A DNA stretch of 36,506 nucleotides from the NCBI RefSeq assembly GCF_024505165.1, contig NZ_JANIBK010000033.1, positions 1 to 36,506 on the forward strand, read 5' to 3'. The position numbers and the translations under genes are program-made. The notes beneath the pieces were generated by a model. The model was not told the origin of the DNA. It saw only the letters and a list, made by a program, of their open reading frames with translations, and did not search any database. Below are positions 8,002 to 16,611 of this stretch, one piece after another. Within the stretch, counting starts at the first letter, position 1; the number at the start of each line of letters is the position of its first letter. Source of the stretch: Methylomonas rivi (GTDB lineage Bacteria; Pseudomonadota; Gammaproteobacteria; Methylococcales; Methylomonadaceae).

Positions 8002-9333
8002 TTATTCGCCCGCTATCGCCATCTGCTCCAATAAAATGGATCCCACCCGAATATTGCCGCGCAAATCCACATCGTTGCCTATCGCCACGATATTACGCAA
8101 CATGGATTTCAGGTTGCCGGCGATGGTAATCTCCTGCACCGGATATTGAATCATGCCGTTTTCCACCCAAAAGCCGGAGGCTCCGCGCGAATAGTCGCCG
8201 GTCACCCGATTGACGCCCTGTCCCATCAATTCGGTAACCAGCAAACCGGTGCCCAACAAGTTCAACATGCCGGCAAAATCCTGTTCGCCCGGCTCGACAA
8301 TCAAGTTATGCACCCCGCCGGCATTACCGGTGGTTTGCATGCCCAATTTACGGGCGGAATAGGTGCTGAGTATGTAGCTGCGCAAAATGCCGTCGCTGAC
8401 GATATCCCGCGCCCTTGTCGCCACCCCTTCGGCATCGTAGCTGGCGCTGCCCATGCCGCCGACCAACAACGGTTGTTCGTGTATGCGCACGAAGTCCGGC
8501 AAAATTTGGCTATCCAGACTATCCAGCAAAAACGACGATTTGCGGTACAAACTGCTGCCGCTGATGGCTCCCAGCAAAGAACCGATCAAACCGGAGGCCA
8601 TTTCCGGCGCAAACAGCACCGGACATTGCCGGGTACTGAGACTGCGGGCATTCAGCCGGGCCACGGTGCGTTGCGCGGCTTTTTCGCCGACGAAGCGCGC
8701 GGTTTCCAGCAAGGCCGGATTCCGCGCCACGCTGTACCAATAATCGCGCTGCATGCTGTCGCCGCTGCCGGCCAACACCGAACAGCTGATGGAATGGCGG
8801 CTGGATTGATAACCCTGCAAAAACCCCAATGAATTGCCGAATACCCGAGTGCCTTGGTGGCTGTTGACGGTGGCGCCCTCGGAGTTGCTGATGGCTTTGT
8901 CGAAATGGCGGGCGGCATTTTCGCATTCGACGGCCAGCGTAATGGCCGTTTCGGCATTGATGTCCCACGGATGATTTAAGTCCAAATCGGGAAACTCGGT
9001 CGCCAACAACGCCGGGTCCGGCAAGCCGGCGTATTCGTCCTCACTGGCATAACGGGCGATGCTGCAAGCCGCCTTGACGGTTTCTTTCAAGGAGTCCGCC
9101 GATACGTCGTTGGTGCTGGCCGAGCCTTTTTGCCGGCCGAAATACACCGTCACGCCTATACCTTGATCGCAGTGATATTCTATGGTTTCCACATCCCCCA
9201 AGCGGGCCGATACCGATAAACCGTTGTCGACGCTGAAAGCCGCCTCCGCGGCAGTGGCTCCTTGCTGTTTCGCCTCGTCCAGCAATTGCTGAACCACATG
9301 TTTTAAACGCTGGATTTCATCCTGATTTTGCAC
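8002..9333 (-). CDS. pmbA: Metalloprotease TldD/TldE subunit PmbA (TldE)
   Basis: Partner of TldD in a cytoplasmic heterodimeric zinc protease that trims unfolded peptides; in E. coli it matures microcin B17 and degrades the antitoxin CcdA. The 443-residue protein matches PmbA throughout, with ITVYFGRQKGSAST-like, NSHQGTRVFGNS, YRKSSFLLDSL, GDYSRGASGFWVENG and the ending VGSILLEQMAIAGE; it lacks the HExxxH zinc site, as expected for the TldE subunit. The start is GTG at 9333, preceded by AAGAGA, and the frame gives the usual length. It follows tldD by 20 bp. Confidence 0.95.
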   Translation of the reverse strand: MQNQDEIQRLKHVVQQLLDEAKQQGATAAEAAFSVDNGLSVSARLGDVETIEYHCDQGIGVTVYFGRQKGSASTNDVSADSLKETVKAACSIARYASEDEYAGLPDPALLATEFPDLDLNHPWDINAETAITLAVECENAARHFDKAISNSEGATVNSHQGTRVFGNSLGFLQGYQSSRHSISCSVLAGSGDSMQRDYWYSVARNPALLETARFVGEKAAQRTVARLNARSLSTRQCPVLFAPEMASGLIGSLLGAISGSSLYRKSSFLLDSLDSQILPDFVRIHEQPLLVGGMGSASYDAEGVATRARDIVSDGILRSYILSTYSARKLGMQTTGNAGGVHNLIVEPGEQDFAGMLNLLGTGLLVTELMGQGVNRVTGDYSRGASGFWVENGMIQYPVQEITIAGNLKSMLRNIVAIGNDVDLRGNIRVGSILLEQMAIAGE

Positions 9334-9353
9334 AATTTTTCTCTTAAACTCGA

Positions 9354-10793
9354 TTACAGACTGGTACCGCCAACGGTCATGCCGTCGATTTTCAGGGTCG
9401 GCTGGCCGACACCGACTGGCACGCTCTGTCCTTCTTTGCCGCAGGTGCCGACGCCGCTGTCCAGCTGCATGTCGTTACCGACCATGGAGACTTTGGTCAA
9501 CACGTCCGGGCCGTTGCCGATCAGGGTGGCCCCCTTGACGGGCCGGGTGATTTTGCCGTTTTCGATCAAATAGGCTTCGCTGGCGGAAAACACGAATTTT
9601 CCGGAAGTGATGTCCACTTGGCCGCCGCCGAAATTGCGGGCGTACAGGCCTTTTTTGACCGAGAGGATAATTTCCTCGGGATCGCTTTGGCCCGGCAACA
9701 TATAGGTGTTGGTCATGCGCGGCATCGGCAAATGCGCGTAAGACTCGCGGCGGCCGTTGCCGGTGGGCTTGACGCCCATCAGACGGGCATTCAGTTTGTC
9801 CTGCATATAGCCTTTCAAAATGCCGTTTTCGATCAGCACGGTATTTTCGGTGGGCGTGCCTTCGTCGTCTATGCTCAAGGAGCCGCGCCGGCCCGGCAGG
9901 GTGCCGTCGTCGACCACCGTGCATAGATCGGACGCCACCCGCTCGCCGACCCGACCGCTAAATGCCGAGGTGCCTTTACGGTTGAAGTCGCCTTCCAGGC
10001 CGTGGCCGATGGCTTCGTGCAATAAAATACCCGGCCAGCCCGGCCCCAGCACCACCGTCATATTGCCGGCCGGCGCTTCTTCGGCTTGCAGATTGACTTG
10101 CGCCTGCCGCACCGCTTCGCGGGCAAAATCCATGGCCCGGTCGCCTTCCAGGAAGTAACTGTAATCGCTGCGTCCGCCGCCGCCCATGCTGCCTTGTTCG
10201 CGGCGGCCGTTTTCCACCATAATCACGCTGACATTCATGCGCACCAACGGCCGCACATCGGCTATCAACGAACCGTCCTGATTGGCGACCAGCACATTGT
10301 CGTAAGCCGCCACCAAGCTGACCATGACTTCCTCAATGCGGCTGTCCAGTTTGCGGGTTTCCGCATCCACCCGCTTCAACAGGTCGATTTTGTCCTGATC
10401 GGCCAAGGAACTCAACGGGTTCAGCGGCCGGTAAAGCTGCGGCCAGCTATCGGCGGTTTGAATCCTATGTTGGGCCTGCTGGCCTTGCCTGACGATGGCT
10501 TTGACGTTGTTGGCGGCTTCCAGCAGAATCGGCAATTCGATGCGGTCGCTATAGGCAAAGCCGGTTTTGTCGCCGCTGACCACCCGCACGCCGGCGCCAT
10601 GTTCGATGGAATGCGTGCCTTCCTTGACGATACCGCCCTCCAAGGACCAGGATTCGAAATGGCTGGATTGAAAGTAAATATCGGCCGCATCGACGGGTAC
10701 GCTGAGCAATGTCGACATGACCCGGTCGACATCCCGAGGCAGCAGACTGTTGGCGGCAAGAATGGATTGTTTGACTTGTTCGGTTAAAGGCAT
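9354..10793 (-). CDS. tldD: Metalloprotease TldD, catalytic subunit
   Basis: Catalytic half of the TldD/TldE protease. The 479-residue protein contains the zinc motif [11 protein letters not shown] at about residue 260, preceded by [12 protein letters not shown], and ends with the family block [20 protein letters not shown]. Length and ATG start are normal. It is the fifth gene of a minus-strand run (cca, DMT-like, rlmJ, unknown membrane protein, tldD, pmbA) with gaps of 33 bp or less. The nearest peptide that might be processed in this window is PqqA, 4 kb away, but tldD is widespread and this neighbourhood may mean nothing. Confidence 0.97.
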   Translation of the reverse strand: MPLTEQVKQSILAANSLLPRDVDRVMSTLLSVPVDAADIYFQSSHFESWSLEGGIVKEGTHSIEHGAGVRVVSGDKTGFAYSDRIELPILLEAANNVKAIVRQGQQAQHRIQTADSWPQLYRPLNPLSSLADQDKIDLLKRVDAETRKLDSRIEEVMVSLVAAYDNVLVANQDGSLIADVRPLVRMNVSVIMVENGRREQGSMGGGGRSDYSYFLEGDRAMDFAREAVRQAQVNLQAEEAPAGNMTVVLGPGWPGILLHEAIGHGLEGDFNRKGTSAFSGRVGERVASDLCTVVDDGTLPGRRGSLSIDDEGTPTENTVLIENGILKGYMQDKLNARLMGVKPTGNGRRESYAHLPMPRMTNTYMLPGQSDPEEIILSVKKGLYARNFGGGQVDITSGKFVFSASEAYLIENGKITRPVKGATLIGNGPDVLTKVSMVGNDMQLDSGVGTCGKEGQSVPVGVGQPTLKIDGMTVGGTSL

Positions 10794-10826
10794 GATGGCT
10801 CTAAAAATGAGTTAAACGGGGACGGC

Positions 10827-11252
10827 TTACATCACAAAAAACGAAGCCAGATAGGCAACGCCCAGCGCAGTGGCAACCAAGGCCACTTTGTAAGGTAAGG
10901 TCAATGTAAGCCAATAGAGTTCCCATTCGGTTTTCCGGCGCACCCAGATTTCCAGTAAGCGCCGCTTAAAATACCGGTAAAGGCGCGGCAAGGCTTTCCA
11001 TAATTGATAAAAAACCAAGCCTCCGATCAGCAGCAAAATATAAAACGTGGCAATTTGGCTGGCATGATGCTCGGTATGAAACAGATGCTCTATCAGGTGT
11101 TCGATACCCAGCTCGAACCACTCGAACGACTCAAATAACAATTCGAAGAAAAAATGCGCGATTTCAGTCAACAGCTCCAATGTCAGGTCATAAAAGACCA
11201 ATGACAAGGTCAGCAACGCTACAAAAATCAAATCAAAATGTTTTTTAATCAT
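10827..11252 (-). CDS. Unknown membrane protein with a His/Glu-rich segment
   Basis: Not recognised. The 141-residue protein begins with a hydrophobic helix (about 8-22), then an amphipathic, Phe/Glu-rich stretch and a cluster of acidic and His residues at 51-63 (E51, H52, E55, H56, H59, E61, H62, H63). Two further membrane helices lie at about 67-83 and 121-140, separated by a strongly basic stretch (about 90-107). The His/Glu cluster could bind a metal, but nothing proves it. It sits 23 bp after rlmJ and 33 bp before tldD on the same strand, so it is likely part of that operon. The ATG start and codon use look like a real gene. Confidence 0.75.
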   Translation of the reverse strand: MIKKHFDLIFVALLTLSLVFYDLTLELLTEIAHFFFELLFESFEWFELGIEHLIEHLFHTEHHASQIATFYILLLIGGLVFYQLWKALPRLYRYFKRRLLEIWVRRKTEWELYWLTLTLPYKVALVATALGVAYLASFFVM

Positions 11253-11275
11253 GCCCCTGTCCGCGACATCCCGAT

Positions 11276-12121
11276 TTAAACCGTTTCAGGTACCAACCAT
11301 TCCGCTTTCCAAGTCCCCTGCCCATCCGTCAACACCCGGTTCAACCACGGCAATACGATCTCGGCTTGCGTTTGCAATTGCCAGGGCGGATTGATGAACA
11401 GCATACCAGAACCGGTCATGCCTCGCAGCGCGCCGTCCGCAGCCACACAATGCTCTATGCGTAATTGCTTGGGGATGCCGGTCGCCTGCAGGCGTTGCAA
11501 CATTCTTTCCGTGACATTGCGGTCTATGATGGGATACCACAAAGCATAAACGCCGGTGGCGAAATGCTTATACGCGCCTTGCAAAGCCTCCACCACCCGG
11601 TTGTAATCGGATTTCACTTCGTAACTGGGATCGATCAGGACCAAACCGCGTTTTTGAATCGGCGGCAGTTTCTTGCTCAGCCGTTCCAGACCGTCTTCCT
11701 TGGCCACGCTGACTTGTTTATCGCCGGCGAATAATTGCTGCAGACTTTCGTAGTCGCTGCCGTGCAACTCCGACAATTGCAATCTATCGTGAGACCGGAC
11801 CAAGCGCCGCACCAATTGCGGCGAGCCGGGATAACGCACCAGTTGTTTGCCGGTATTCTCGGCCCGTACCGCCGCCAGATAGTCCCTGATTTCCTCGGGT
11901 GGTTGCGCGGCTGCCCAGATGCGGCCTATGCCTTGTTGGTATTCTCCGGTTTTTTGGGCGAATTCCGATTTAAACGAATATTTGCCGGCGCCGGCGTGGG
12001 TGTCGATATATACAAACGGCTTGTCTTTTTGTTTTAAGGCGTTGATCGCCAATGTCAGCAGACTGTGCTTTAACACGTCCGCAAAATTGCCGGCGTGGAA
12101 GCCGTGGCGATAACTCAACAT
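11276..12121 (-). CDS. rlmJ: 23S rRNA (adenine(2030)-N6)-methyltransferase RlmJ
   Basis: Methylates N6 of A2030 of 23S rRNA using S-adenosylmethionine. The 281-residue protein has the RlmJ N terminus MLSYRHGFHAGNFADVLKH, the segment YIDTHAGAGKY for cofactor binding and the catalytic motif IV as DPSYEVKSDY, where many relatives have DPPY. The C-terminal GSGMLFINPPWQL is also typical. Length and ATG start are as usual. It lies in the cca to pmbA gene run. Confidence 0.95.
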   Translation of the reverse strand: MLSYRHGFHAGNFADVLKHSLLTLAINALKQKDKPFVYIDTHAGAGKYSFKSEFAQKTGEYQQGIGRIWAAAQPPEEIRDYLAAVRAENTGKQLVRYPGSPQLVRRLVRSHDRLQLSELHGSDYESLQQLFAGDKQVSVAKEDGLERLSKKLPPIQKRGLVLIDPSYEVKSDYNRVVEALQGAYKHFATGVYALWYPIIDRNVTERMLQRLQATGIPKQLRIEHCVAADGALRGMTGSGMLFINPPWQLQTQAEIVLPWLNRVLTDGQGTWKAEWLVPETV

Positions 12122-12149
12122 AGTGATATTCCGTTTTTCGTTGGCAAGA

Positions 12150-12500
12150 TCAGGCCCATTTCGATCTGAACATAAAATAAACCGCCCCCAGCAGGCAGAC
12201 CCCAGCCCACAGGTAGTCCAATTTTAAAGGCTCTTTCAGGTAATACACCGAAAACGGCACAAACACGCTGAGCGCAATCGCTTCCTGCATGATTTTCAAT
12301 TGGCCGACATTCAAGGCGGTGTGGCCGATACGATTGGCCGGCACCTGCAATAGATACTCAAAAAAAGCCAGTCCCCAGCTCAATAAGGCCGCCAGCATCC
12401 AGTGCTTGTGATTGAGTTCTTTCAAATGGGCATACCAGGCGAAGGTCATGAATACGTTACTGCAAATCAGCAAGCTAATCGAAATTAAAACCGGCGACAT
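12150..12500 (-). CDS. DMT-like small membrane protein (DUF486 family)
   Basis: A 116-residue protein with four membrane helices, resembling half of a drug/metabolite transporter: FAWYAHLKELNHK after the first helix, SWGLAFFEYLLQVPANRIGH in the middle and the late LKLDYLWAGVCLLGAVYFMFR. These are hallmarks of DUF486; substrate and function are unknown. The frame stays open upstream to 12593, but the ATG at 12500 gives the family start MSPVLISIS and avoids overlap with cca, which ends 7 bp before it. Confidence 0.87.
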   Translation of the reverse strand: MSPVLISISLLICSNVFMTFAWYAHLKELNHKHWMLAALLSWGLAFFEYLLQVPANRIGHTALNVGQLKIMQEAIALSVFVPFSVYYLKEPLKLDYLWAGVCLLGAVYFMFRSKWA

Positions 12501-12507
12501 AAATGGG

Positions 12508-13746
12508 TTAAGAGGGGAGAAGTGTGTATTGTTGTTTAAAGCTATTGACAGCTTGGCTGCGTAGTTTTTGAATAGCCGCGCCGATTTGCGCACCCCGCAA
12601 ATTGTCTTGTAAAACCTGCCGGGTGTCGACCGCTAACGCGGTTTGCGCGGCTTTTTTAATGTATTCGGCCTGAGGATATTCGGCCTCCTCGAACCCCGTG
12701 CGGCCGCGCGCATCGGCTTCGCAGGCCGCTAAAAAATCCTGTAACTGCTCTGCGGATTTGAAGGCGCCCACGGCTTGCAGCATGTCGACCAAGGTATCGC
12801 CGCGCAATTCGTATGCCCGGTGGCAATGCGTGTGGTACTCCATCACCTGCGCGCACAGCGTTTTATAGGCTTTCGGCACCCGCAGGCGCCGGCAAAAACC
12901 CTCCAGTACCGGCAAACCCTTGCGTTCGTGGCCGTGGTGGCTGGGCCATTTTTGCGGATCGGTCAAGGCTTTACCCAAATCGTGCAGCAAGGCAGCCAAG
13001 CGAACCTCGGGCTTGTTAGACAACTTGGCGGCCAGCGCAAGCGACATCAGGCTATGCACCCCCGTGTCGATTTCCGGGTGATATTTGGCGGGTTGCGGCA
13101 CACCGAATAGCGCCTGAATCTCCGGAAAGATCGCCGCCAAGGCACTGCAGTCTTTTAAGGTTTGAAAAAAGGCGGCGGGCGTGGTTTCTGATAAGGCTTT
13201 ATTCAACTCGGCCCAGACCCGTTCGGCAACCAAGTGGTCTGCTTCGCCGCTATTCACCATGGCCTGCATGAGTTGCCGGGTTTCTGCCGCCACTTTAAAG
13301 CCCAAATGGGCGTAACGGGCGGCGAAACGAGCCACGCGCAGAATGCGCACCGGATCTTCGCTAAAGGCGGGGGAGACGTGCCGTAGAATCCGGTTTTGCA
13401 AATCCCGCTGTCCTTGAAACGGATCGACCAGTACGCCGTCTTCGCCTATCGCCATCGCGTTAATGGTCAGATCTCGGCGCAGCAAGTCCTCTTCCAGGGT
13501 TACCCGCGGATTGGCATCCACGTCAAAACCTTTATATCCCGGCGCGGTTTTGCGCTCGGTACGGGCCAATGCGTATTCTTCGTGGGTTTGCGGGTGCAGA
13601 AACACCGGAAAATCCTTTCCGACCGGCTTATAGCCTTGTTCCAGCATGATCTCGGGGGTTGCCCCCACTACCAGCCAATCGCGTTCCGATACCGGGTAAT
13701 CCAGTAAACGATCCCGTACCGCACCGCCGACTAGATAAATTTTCAT
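12508..13746 (-). CDS. cca: Multifunctional CCA tRNA nucleotidyltransferase with HD domain
   Basis: Adds or repairs the 3' CCA end of tRNAs; the HD domain gives phosphodiesterase and phosphatase activity. The 412-residue protein is the same length as E. coli Cca and follows it closely: KIYLVGGAVRDRLL at the start, the catalytic ERDWLVVG acid pair, VFLHPQTHEEYALARTER, the RRDLTINAMA motif, EDPVRILRVARFAARYAHLGF, and the HD site LLHDLGKALT with HHGHE. The start is ATG. It is the first gene of the minus-strand run down to pmbA, divergent from the TauE/SafE gene. Confidence 0.97.
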   Translation of the reverse strand: MKIYLVGGAVRDRLLDYPVSERDWLVVGATPEIMLEQGYKPVGKDFPVFLHPQTHEEYALARTERKTAPGYKGFDVDANPRVTLEEDLLRRDLTINAMAIGEDGVLVDPFQGQRDLQNRILRHVSPAFSEDPVRILRVARFAARYAHLGFKVAAETRQLMQAMVNSGEADHLVAERVWAELNKALSETTPAAFFQTLKDCSALAAIFPEIQALFGVPQPAKYHPEIDTGVHSLMSLALAAKLSNKPEVRLAALLHDLGKALTDPQKWPSHHGHERKGLPVLEGFCRRLRVPKAYKTLCAQVMEYHTHCHRAYELRGDTLVDMLQAVGAFKSAEQLQDFLAACEADARGRTGFEEAEYPQAEYIKKAAQTALAVDTRQVLQDNLRGAQIGAAIQKLRSQAVNSFKQQYTLLPS

Positions 13747-13837
13747 TAAACCTGACTCGCCTGTTTGATGGATTTAAGCGCACAGTATAAATGAGTCGGT
13801 ATCATAGTGCTTTGCTTATTCGGACGCCGCGGCCATT

Positions 13838-14626
13838 ATGATAGAGATTTTTTTAGCCAGTCTATTGCTGGGTTCGCTGGCAGGCCTCAGCGCCGGTTTA
13901 TTCGGCATTGGCGGCGGCGTATTGGTGGTGCCTTTTTTGAGCTGGCTGTTCAGGGCCCACCAGTTCGAAACCGAGCAAATCATGTTGATGGCGGTCGCCA
14001 CGGCCTTGGCTTCCGCTTTATTCACCTCCGCGGCTTCGGTACGCACCCATTTCAGGCTGGGCAATATCGTCTGGCCCAGGGTTTTGCGCTTGGCGCCTAC
14101 CCTGTTCGCGGGCGCCGCCGGCGGCGCCGCGCTGGCCGAATACATTAGCGCCGGCGTGCTTCGCAACCTGTTTATCGCTTATCTTCTATACACCAGCTTT
14201 CAGATGGCGCGGCCGAAAAAAACCGCGCCCACGCCCGGCAAATTGCCCGGCGGTTTCGATTACCCCATGGGGCTATTCATTGGCGGCCTATCGGCTATTT
14301 TAGGCATAGGCGGCGGCTCCATGAACGTACCCTACTTGGCACACGCCGGCTTGCCGATGAAAAATGCAGTCGCCACTTCGTCCGCTTGCGCCTTACCGAT
14401 CGCTTTTTCCGCGGCCGCCAGCTATATTCTGCTGGGTTGGCAAAACCTTTCCCTGCCGCCGGACAGCATCGGTTATGTCTATCTGCCGGCTTTTTGGGGT
14501 ATAACCGTGACAGGCGTTTTCACCGCGCCGATAGGCGCCAGACTGGCCCACCGCCTGCCCGCCCGGCAACTTAAACGCTACTTTGCGGCCGTTTTGCTGT
14601 TGATTGCCTTAAAAATGCTTGGTTAA
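13838..14626 (+). CDS. TauE/SafE-family membrane transporter
   Basis: Inner-membrane protein of 262 residues with about eight hydrophobic helices and the repeated Gly-rich half-site of the family: LSAGLFGIGGGVLVVPFL near the start and LSAILGIGGGSMNVPYLAHAG in the second half. Characterised relatives export sulfite, sulfoacetate or other organosulfur anions; the substrate here cannot be told. The ATG start is at 13838. It is transcribed away from cca and lies upstream of pqqA but is separated from it by 151 bp with a promoter, so it is probably not part of the pqq operon. Confidence 0.88.
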   Translation: MIEIFLASLLLGSLAGLSAGLFGIGGGVLVVPFLSWLFRAHQFETEQIMLMAVATALASALFTSAASVRTHFRLGNIVWPRVLRLAPTLFAGAAGGAALAEYISAGVLRNLFIAYLLYTSFQMARPKKTAPTPGKLPGGFDYPMGLFIGGLSAILGIGGGSMNVPYLAHAGLPMKNAVATSSACALPIAFSAAASYILLGWQNLSLPPDSIGYVYLPAFWGITVTGVFTAPIGARLAHRLPARQLKRYFAAVLLLIALKMLG

Positions 14627-14687
14627 CCGGGGAACTTCCACGCTTGCGGCGGCTCTGACAGTTGCGGTACCACCCTTGATTGCCTTG

Positions 14688-14716
14688 TTGCACGAAAAAA
14701 AACTTCATCGTATACT
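14688..14716 (+). promoter_or_regulatory. Sigma-70 promoter of the pqq operon
   Basis: TTGCAC (14688-14693) and TATACT (14711-14716) are exactly 17 bp apart, 62 bp before the pqqA start. Each hexamer misses one or two consensus bases. A 10-bp palindrome (cttgatcaag, 14730-14739) lies just after the expected start point near 14723. Confidence 0.7.
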
Positions 14717-14777
14717 TCGGCGCAGCTTTCTTGATCAAGCTAGCTCACAACAACAAAACCTCTGGAGGGTATTACAA

Positions 14778-14852
14778 ATGAAATGGGAAACACCTGCTTA
14801 TAACGACATGCGTTTTGGTTTTGAAGTAACCATGTACATTTACAACCGTTAA
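14778..14852 (+). CDS. pqqA: PQQ precursor peptide PqqA
   Basis: Ribosomal precursor of pyrroloquinoline quinone; a conserved Glu and Tyr are crosslinked and become the cofactor. The 24-residue peptide has E16 and Y20 in the canonical E-V-T-M-Y arrangement, with a basic end YIYNR. A strong GGAGGG ribosome site (14764-14769) sits 8 nt before the ATG, which picks this start even though the frame is open further upstream to 14619. It is followed by a terminator-like hairpin before pqqB, as in other pqq operons, which would give more pqqA than downstream transcript. Confidence 0.97.
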   Translation: MKWETPAYNDMRFGFEVTMYIYNR

Positions 14853-14871
14853 TCCTGACGGTTGACCATGA

Positions 14872-14901
14872 AAAAGGGGCATTTTCCTGCCCCTTTTTTT
14901 T
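14872..14901 (+). terminator. Terminator or attenuator between pqqA and pqqB
   Basis: The arms aaaaggggca (14872-14881) and tgcccctttt (14888-14897) form a 10-bp hairpin with a 6-nt loop, followed by an unbroken T-run (14894-14901). It starts 20 bp past the pqqA stop. Partial read-through would feed pqqBCDE, since no second clear promoter is seen. Confidence 0.88.
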
Positions 14902-14956
14902 GCCCGCGGTTTTTTAATCCCGTATCATTGTTCACACTTACCCAATCAAAACAACT

Positions 14957-15868
14957 ATGAAGATCAGAGTTCTCGGCGCCGGCGCCGGCGGCGGCTTCCC
15001 GCAATGGAACTGCAATTGCGACAACTGCAAGGGACTGCGTAGCGGCCAACTCAACGGCAAGGCCCGTACCCAATCGTCGATCGCGATCAGCACCGACAAC
15101 CGCAACTGGCTGCTGTTCAACGCCTCGCCGGACATTCGCGCCCAACTGGAAGCCTTTCCGGCCATCCAGCCCAAGCAAGGCATCCGCGACACCGGCATCA
15201 AGGCCGTGCTGTTGATAGACAGCCAGATCGACCATACAACAGGCATGCTGATGCTGCGCGAAGGCAAACCGTTAAACGTGTATTGCACCGAAATGGTCAG
15301 ACAAGACCTGACCACGGGCTTCCCGCTGTTCAACATGCTGAAGGACTATTGCACGGTCAACCATCATGCTATTGCCTGCGACGAGACGCCGTTCGAGATT
15401 CCCGGCATAGACGACATTCGCCTGTATGCTCACGCCTTAAAAAGCAAGGCGCCGCCCTATTCGCCGCACCGCCACGACCCGCACGACGGCGACAACATCG
15501 GCGTGATTGTCGAACAAATTTCCACCGGTAAAAAACTGTATTATTCCCCCGGCCTGGGCGAAATCGAGCCGCATGTATTCAAAGCCATGCAAAGCGTCGA
15601 CTGCCTGATGGTGGACGGCACCTTCTGGACCGACGACGAAATGGTCGTCCGCGGCATCAGCCACAAACATGCGCGCGAAATCGGCCACTTGCCGCAATCC
15701 GGCTCCGGCGGCATGATAGAAGTGCTGAACGGCGTGCCGAACGCCCGCAAGATTTTGATACATATCAACAACACCAACCCGATTCTCGACGAAGATTCGC
15801 CGGAGCGTAAAACCCTGGACGCCAACGGCATCGAAGTGGCTTACGACGGTTTGGAAATCGACTTATAA
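14957..15868 (+). CDS. pqqB: PQQ biosynthesis protein PqqB
   Basis: Metallo-beta-lactamase-fold iron hydroxylase acting on the crosslinked tyrosine late in PQQ synthesis. The 303-residue protein has the PqqB start [20 protein letters not shown], with a conserved Cys pair in NCNCDNC that binds a structural zinc, then the metal-site segment [30 protein letters not shown] and [12 protein letters not shown]. Length is normal. Its ATG has no strong ribosome site. It begins 55 bp after the pqqA terminator and 12 bp before pqqC. Confidence 0.97.
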   Translation: MKIRVLGAGAGGGFPQWNCNCDNCKGLRSGQLNGKARTQSSIAISTDNRNWLLFNASPDIRAQLEAFPAIQPKQGIRDTGIKAVLLIDSQIDHTTGMLMLREGKPLNVYCTEMVRQDLTTGFPLFNMLKDYCTVNHHAIACDETPFEIPGIDDIRLYAHALKSKAPPYSPHRHDPHDGDNIGVIVEQISTGKKLYYSPGLGEIEPHVFKAMQSVDCLMVDGTFWTDDEMVVRGISHKHAREIGHLPQSGSGGMIEVLNGVPNARKILIHINNTNPILDEDSPERKTLDANGIEVAYDGLEIDL

Positions 15869-15880
15869 CAAAGGTGTTAC

Positions 15881-16609
15881 ATGACTGCTGATAATCAACC
15901 CTGGGGCCGCGAAGAATTCGAAGCTAAATTGCGCGGCATGGAAAAGTATTACCACATTCATCATCCGATGCACACGCTGATGAATGAAGGCAAGCTGAAC
16001 AAACAGCAATTGCAAGGCTGGGTCGCCAACCGCTTTTATTACCAGGTCATGATTCCGATCAAGGACGCCAATATCATGGCCAATTGCCCGGATCGGGAAA
16101 CCCGCGCCAAATGGGTACAACGCATATTGGACCACGACGGCCACCCCGGCGACCCCGGCGGCATCGAAGCCTGGATACAATTGGGCATGGCGGTAGGCCT
16201 GACCCGCGAGGAAATTACATCCCTGGAACACGTGCTGCCCGGCGTGCGTTTCGCGGTGGATGCTTATGTCAATTTCGCCCGCCGCGCCGAATGGCACGAA
16301 GCCGCCAGTTCATCGCTGACGGAACTATTCGCCCCCAAAATCCATCAACAGCGTCTGGACAACTGGCCCGATGTCTACCCCTGGGTAGAACAAGAGGGTT
16401 ACACTTATTTTCGCAAACGTTTGACCGAAGCCCGCCGCGATGTCGAGCACGGGCTGGAACTGACGCTGGACTGGTACAAAACCCGCGAACAGCAGGAACG
16501 CATGGTGCAAATTCTGAAATTCAAACTGGATGTGTTGTGGAGCATGGCCGACGCGATGTATCTGGCTTATGTCGCCGACATGCCGCCCTATTTCAATATC
16601 GAACAATAA
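15881..16609 (+). CDS. pqqC: Pyrroloquinoline-quinone synthase PqqC
   Basis: Cofactor-free oxidase that closes the ring and carries out the final oxidation to PQQ. The 242-residue helical protein (TenA-like fold) has [23 protein letters not shown], then [22 protein letters not shown], the [15 protein letters not shown] segment and [12 protein letters not shown] near the end. Length is slightly below the common 250. In many species pqqD follows directly, but here a Uma2-family gene begins 2 bp after the stop. Confidence 0.97.
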   Translation: MTADNQPWGREEFEAKLRGMEKYYHIHHPMHTLMNEGKLNKQQLQGWVANRFYYQVMIPIKDANIMANCPDRETRAKWVQRILDHDGHPGDPGGIEAWIQLGMAVGLTREEITSLEHVLPGVRFAVDAYVNFARRAEWHEAASSSLTELFAPKIHQQRLDNWPDVYPWVEQEGYTYFRKRLTEARRDVEHGLELTLDWYKTREQQERMVQILKFKLDVLWSMADAMYLAYVADMPPYFNIEQ

Positions 16610-16611
16610 CG

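Noticed and set aside
12501-12593. Longer start for the DUF486 protein
   Set aside because: It would run into the end of cca and adds residues that do not fit the membrane-protein start.
13747-13837. Promoter between cca and the TauE/SafE gene
   Set aside because: A TATACT-like -10 for cca is present (13784-13789 on the minus strand), but no acceptable -35 lies at the right distance.
14619-14777. Upstream extension of the pqqA frame
   Set aside because: It would cross the promoter; the strong ribosome site and family length fix the start at 14778.
16084-16611. Upstream extension of the Uma2 gene through pqqC
   Set aside because: The extra 176 residues are an out-of-frame reading of pqqC; the Uma2 family start is the ATG at 16612.
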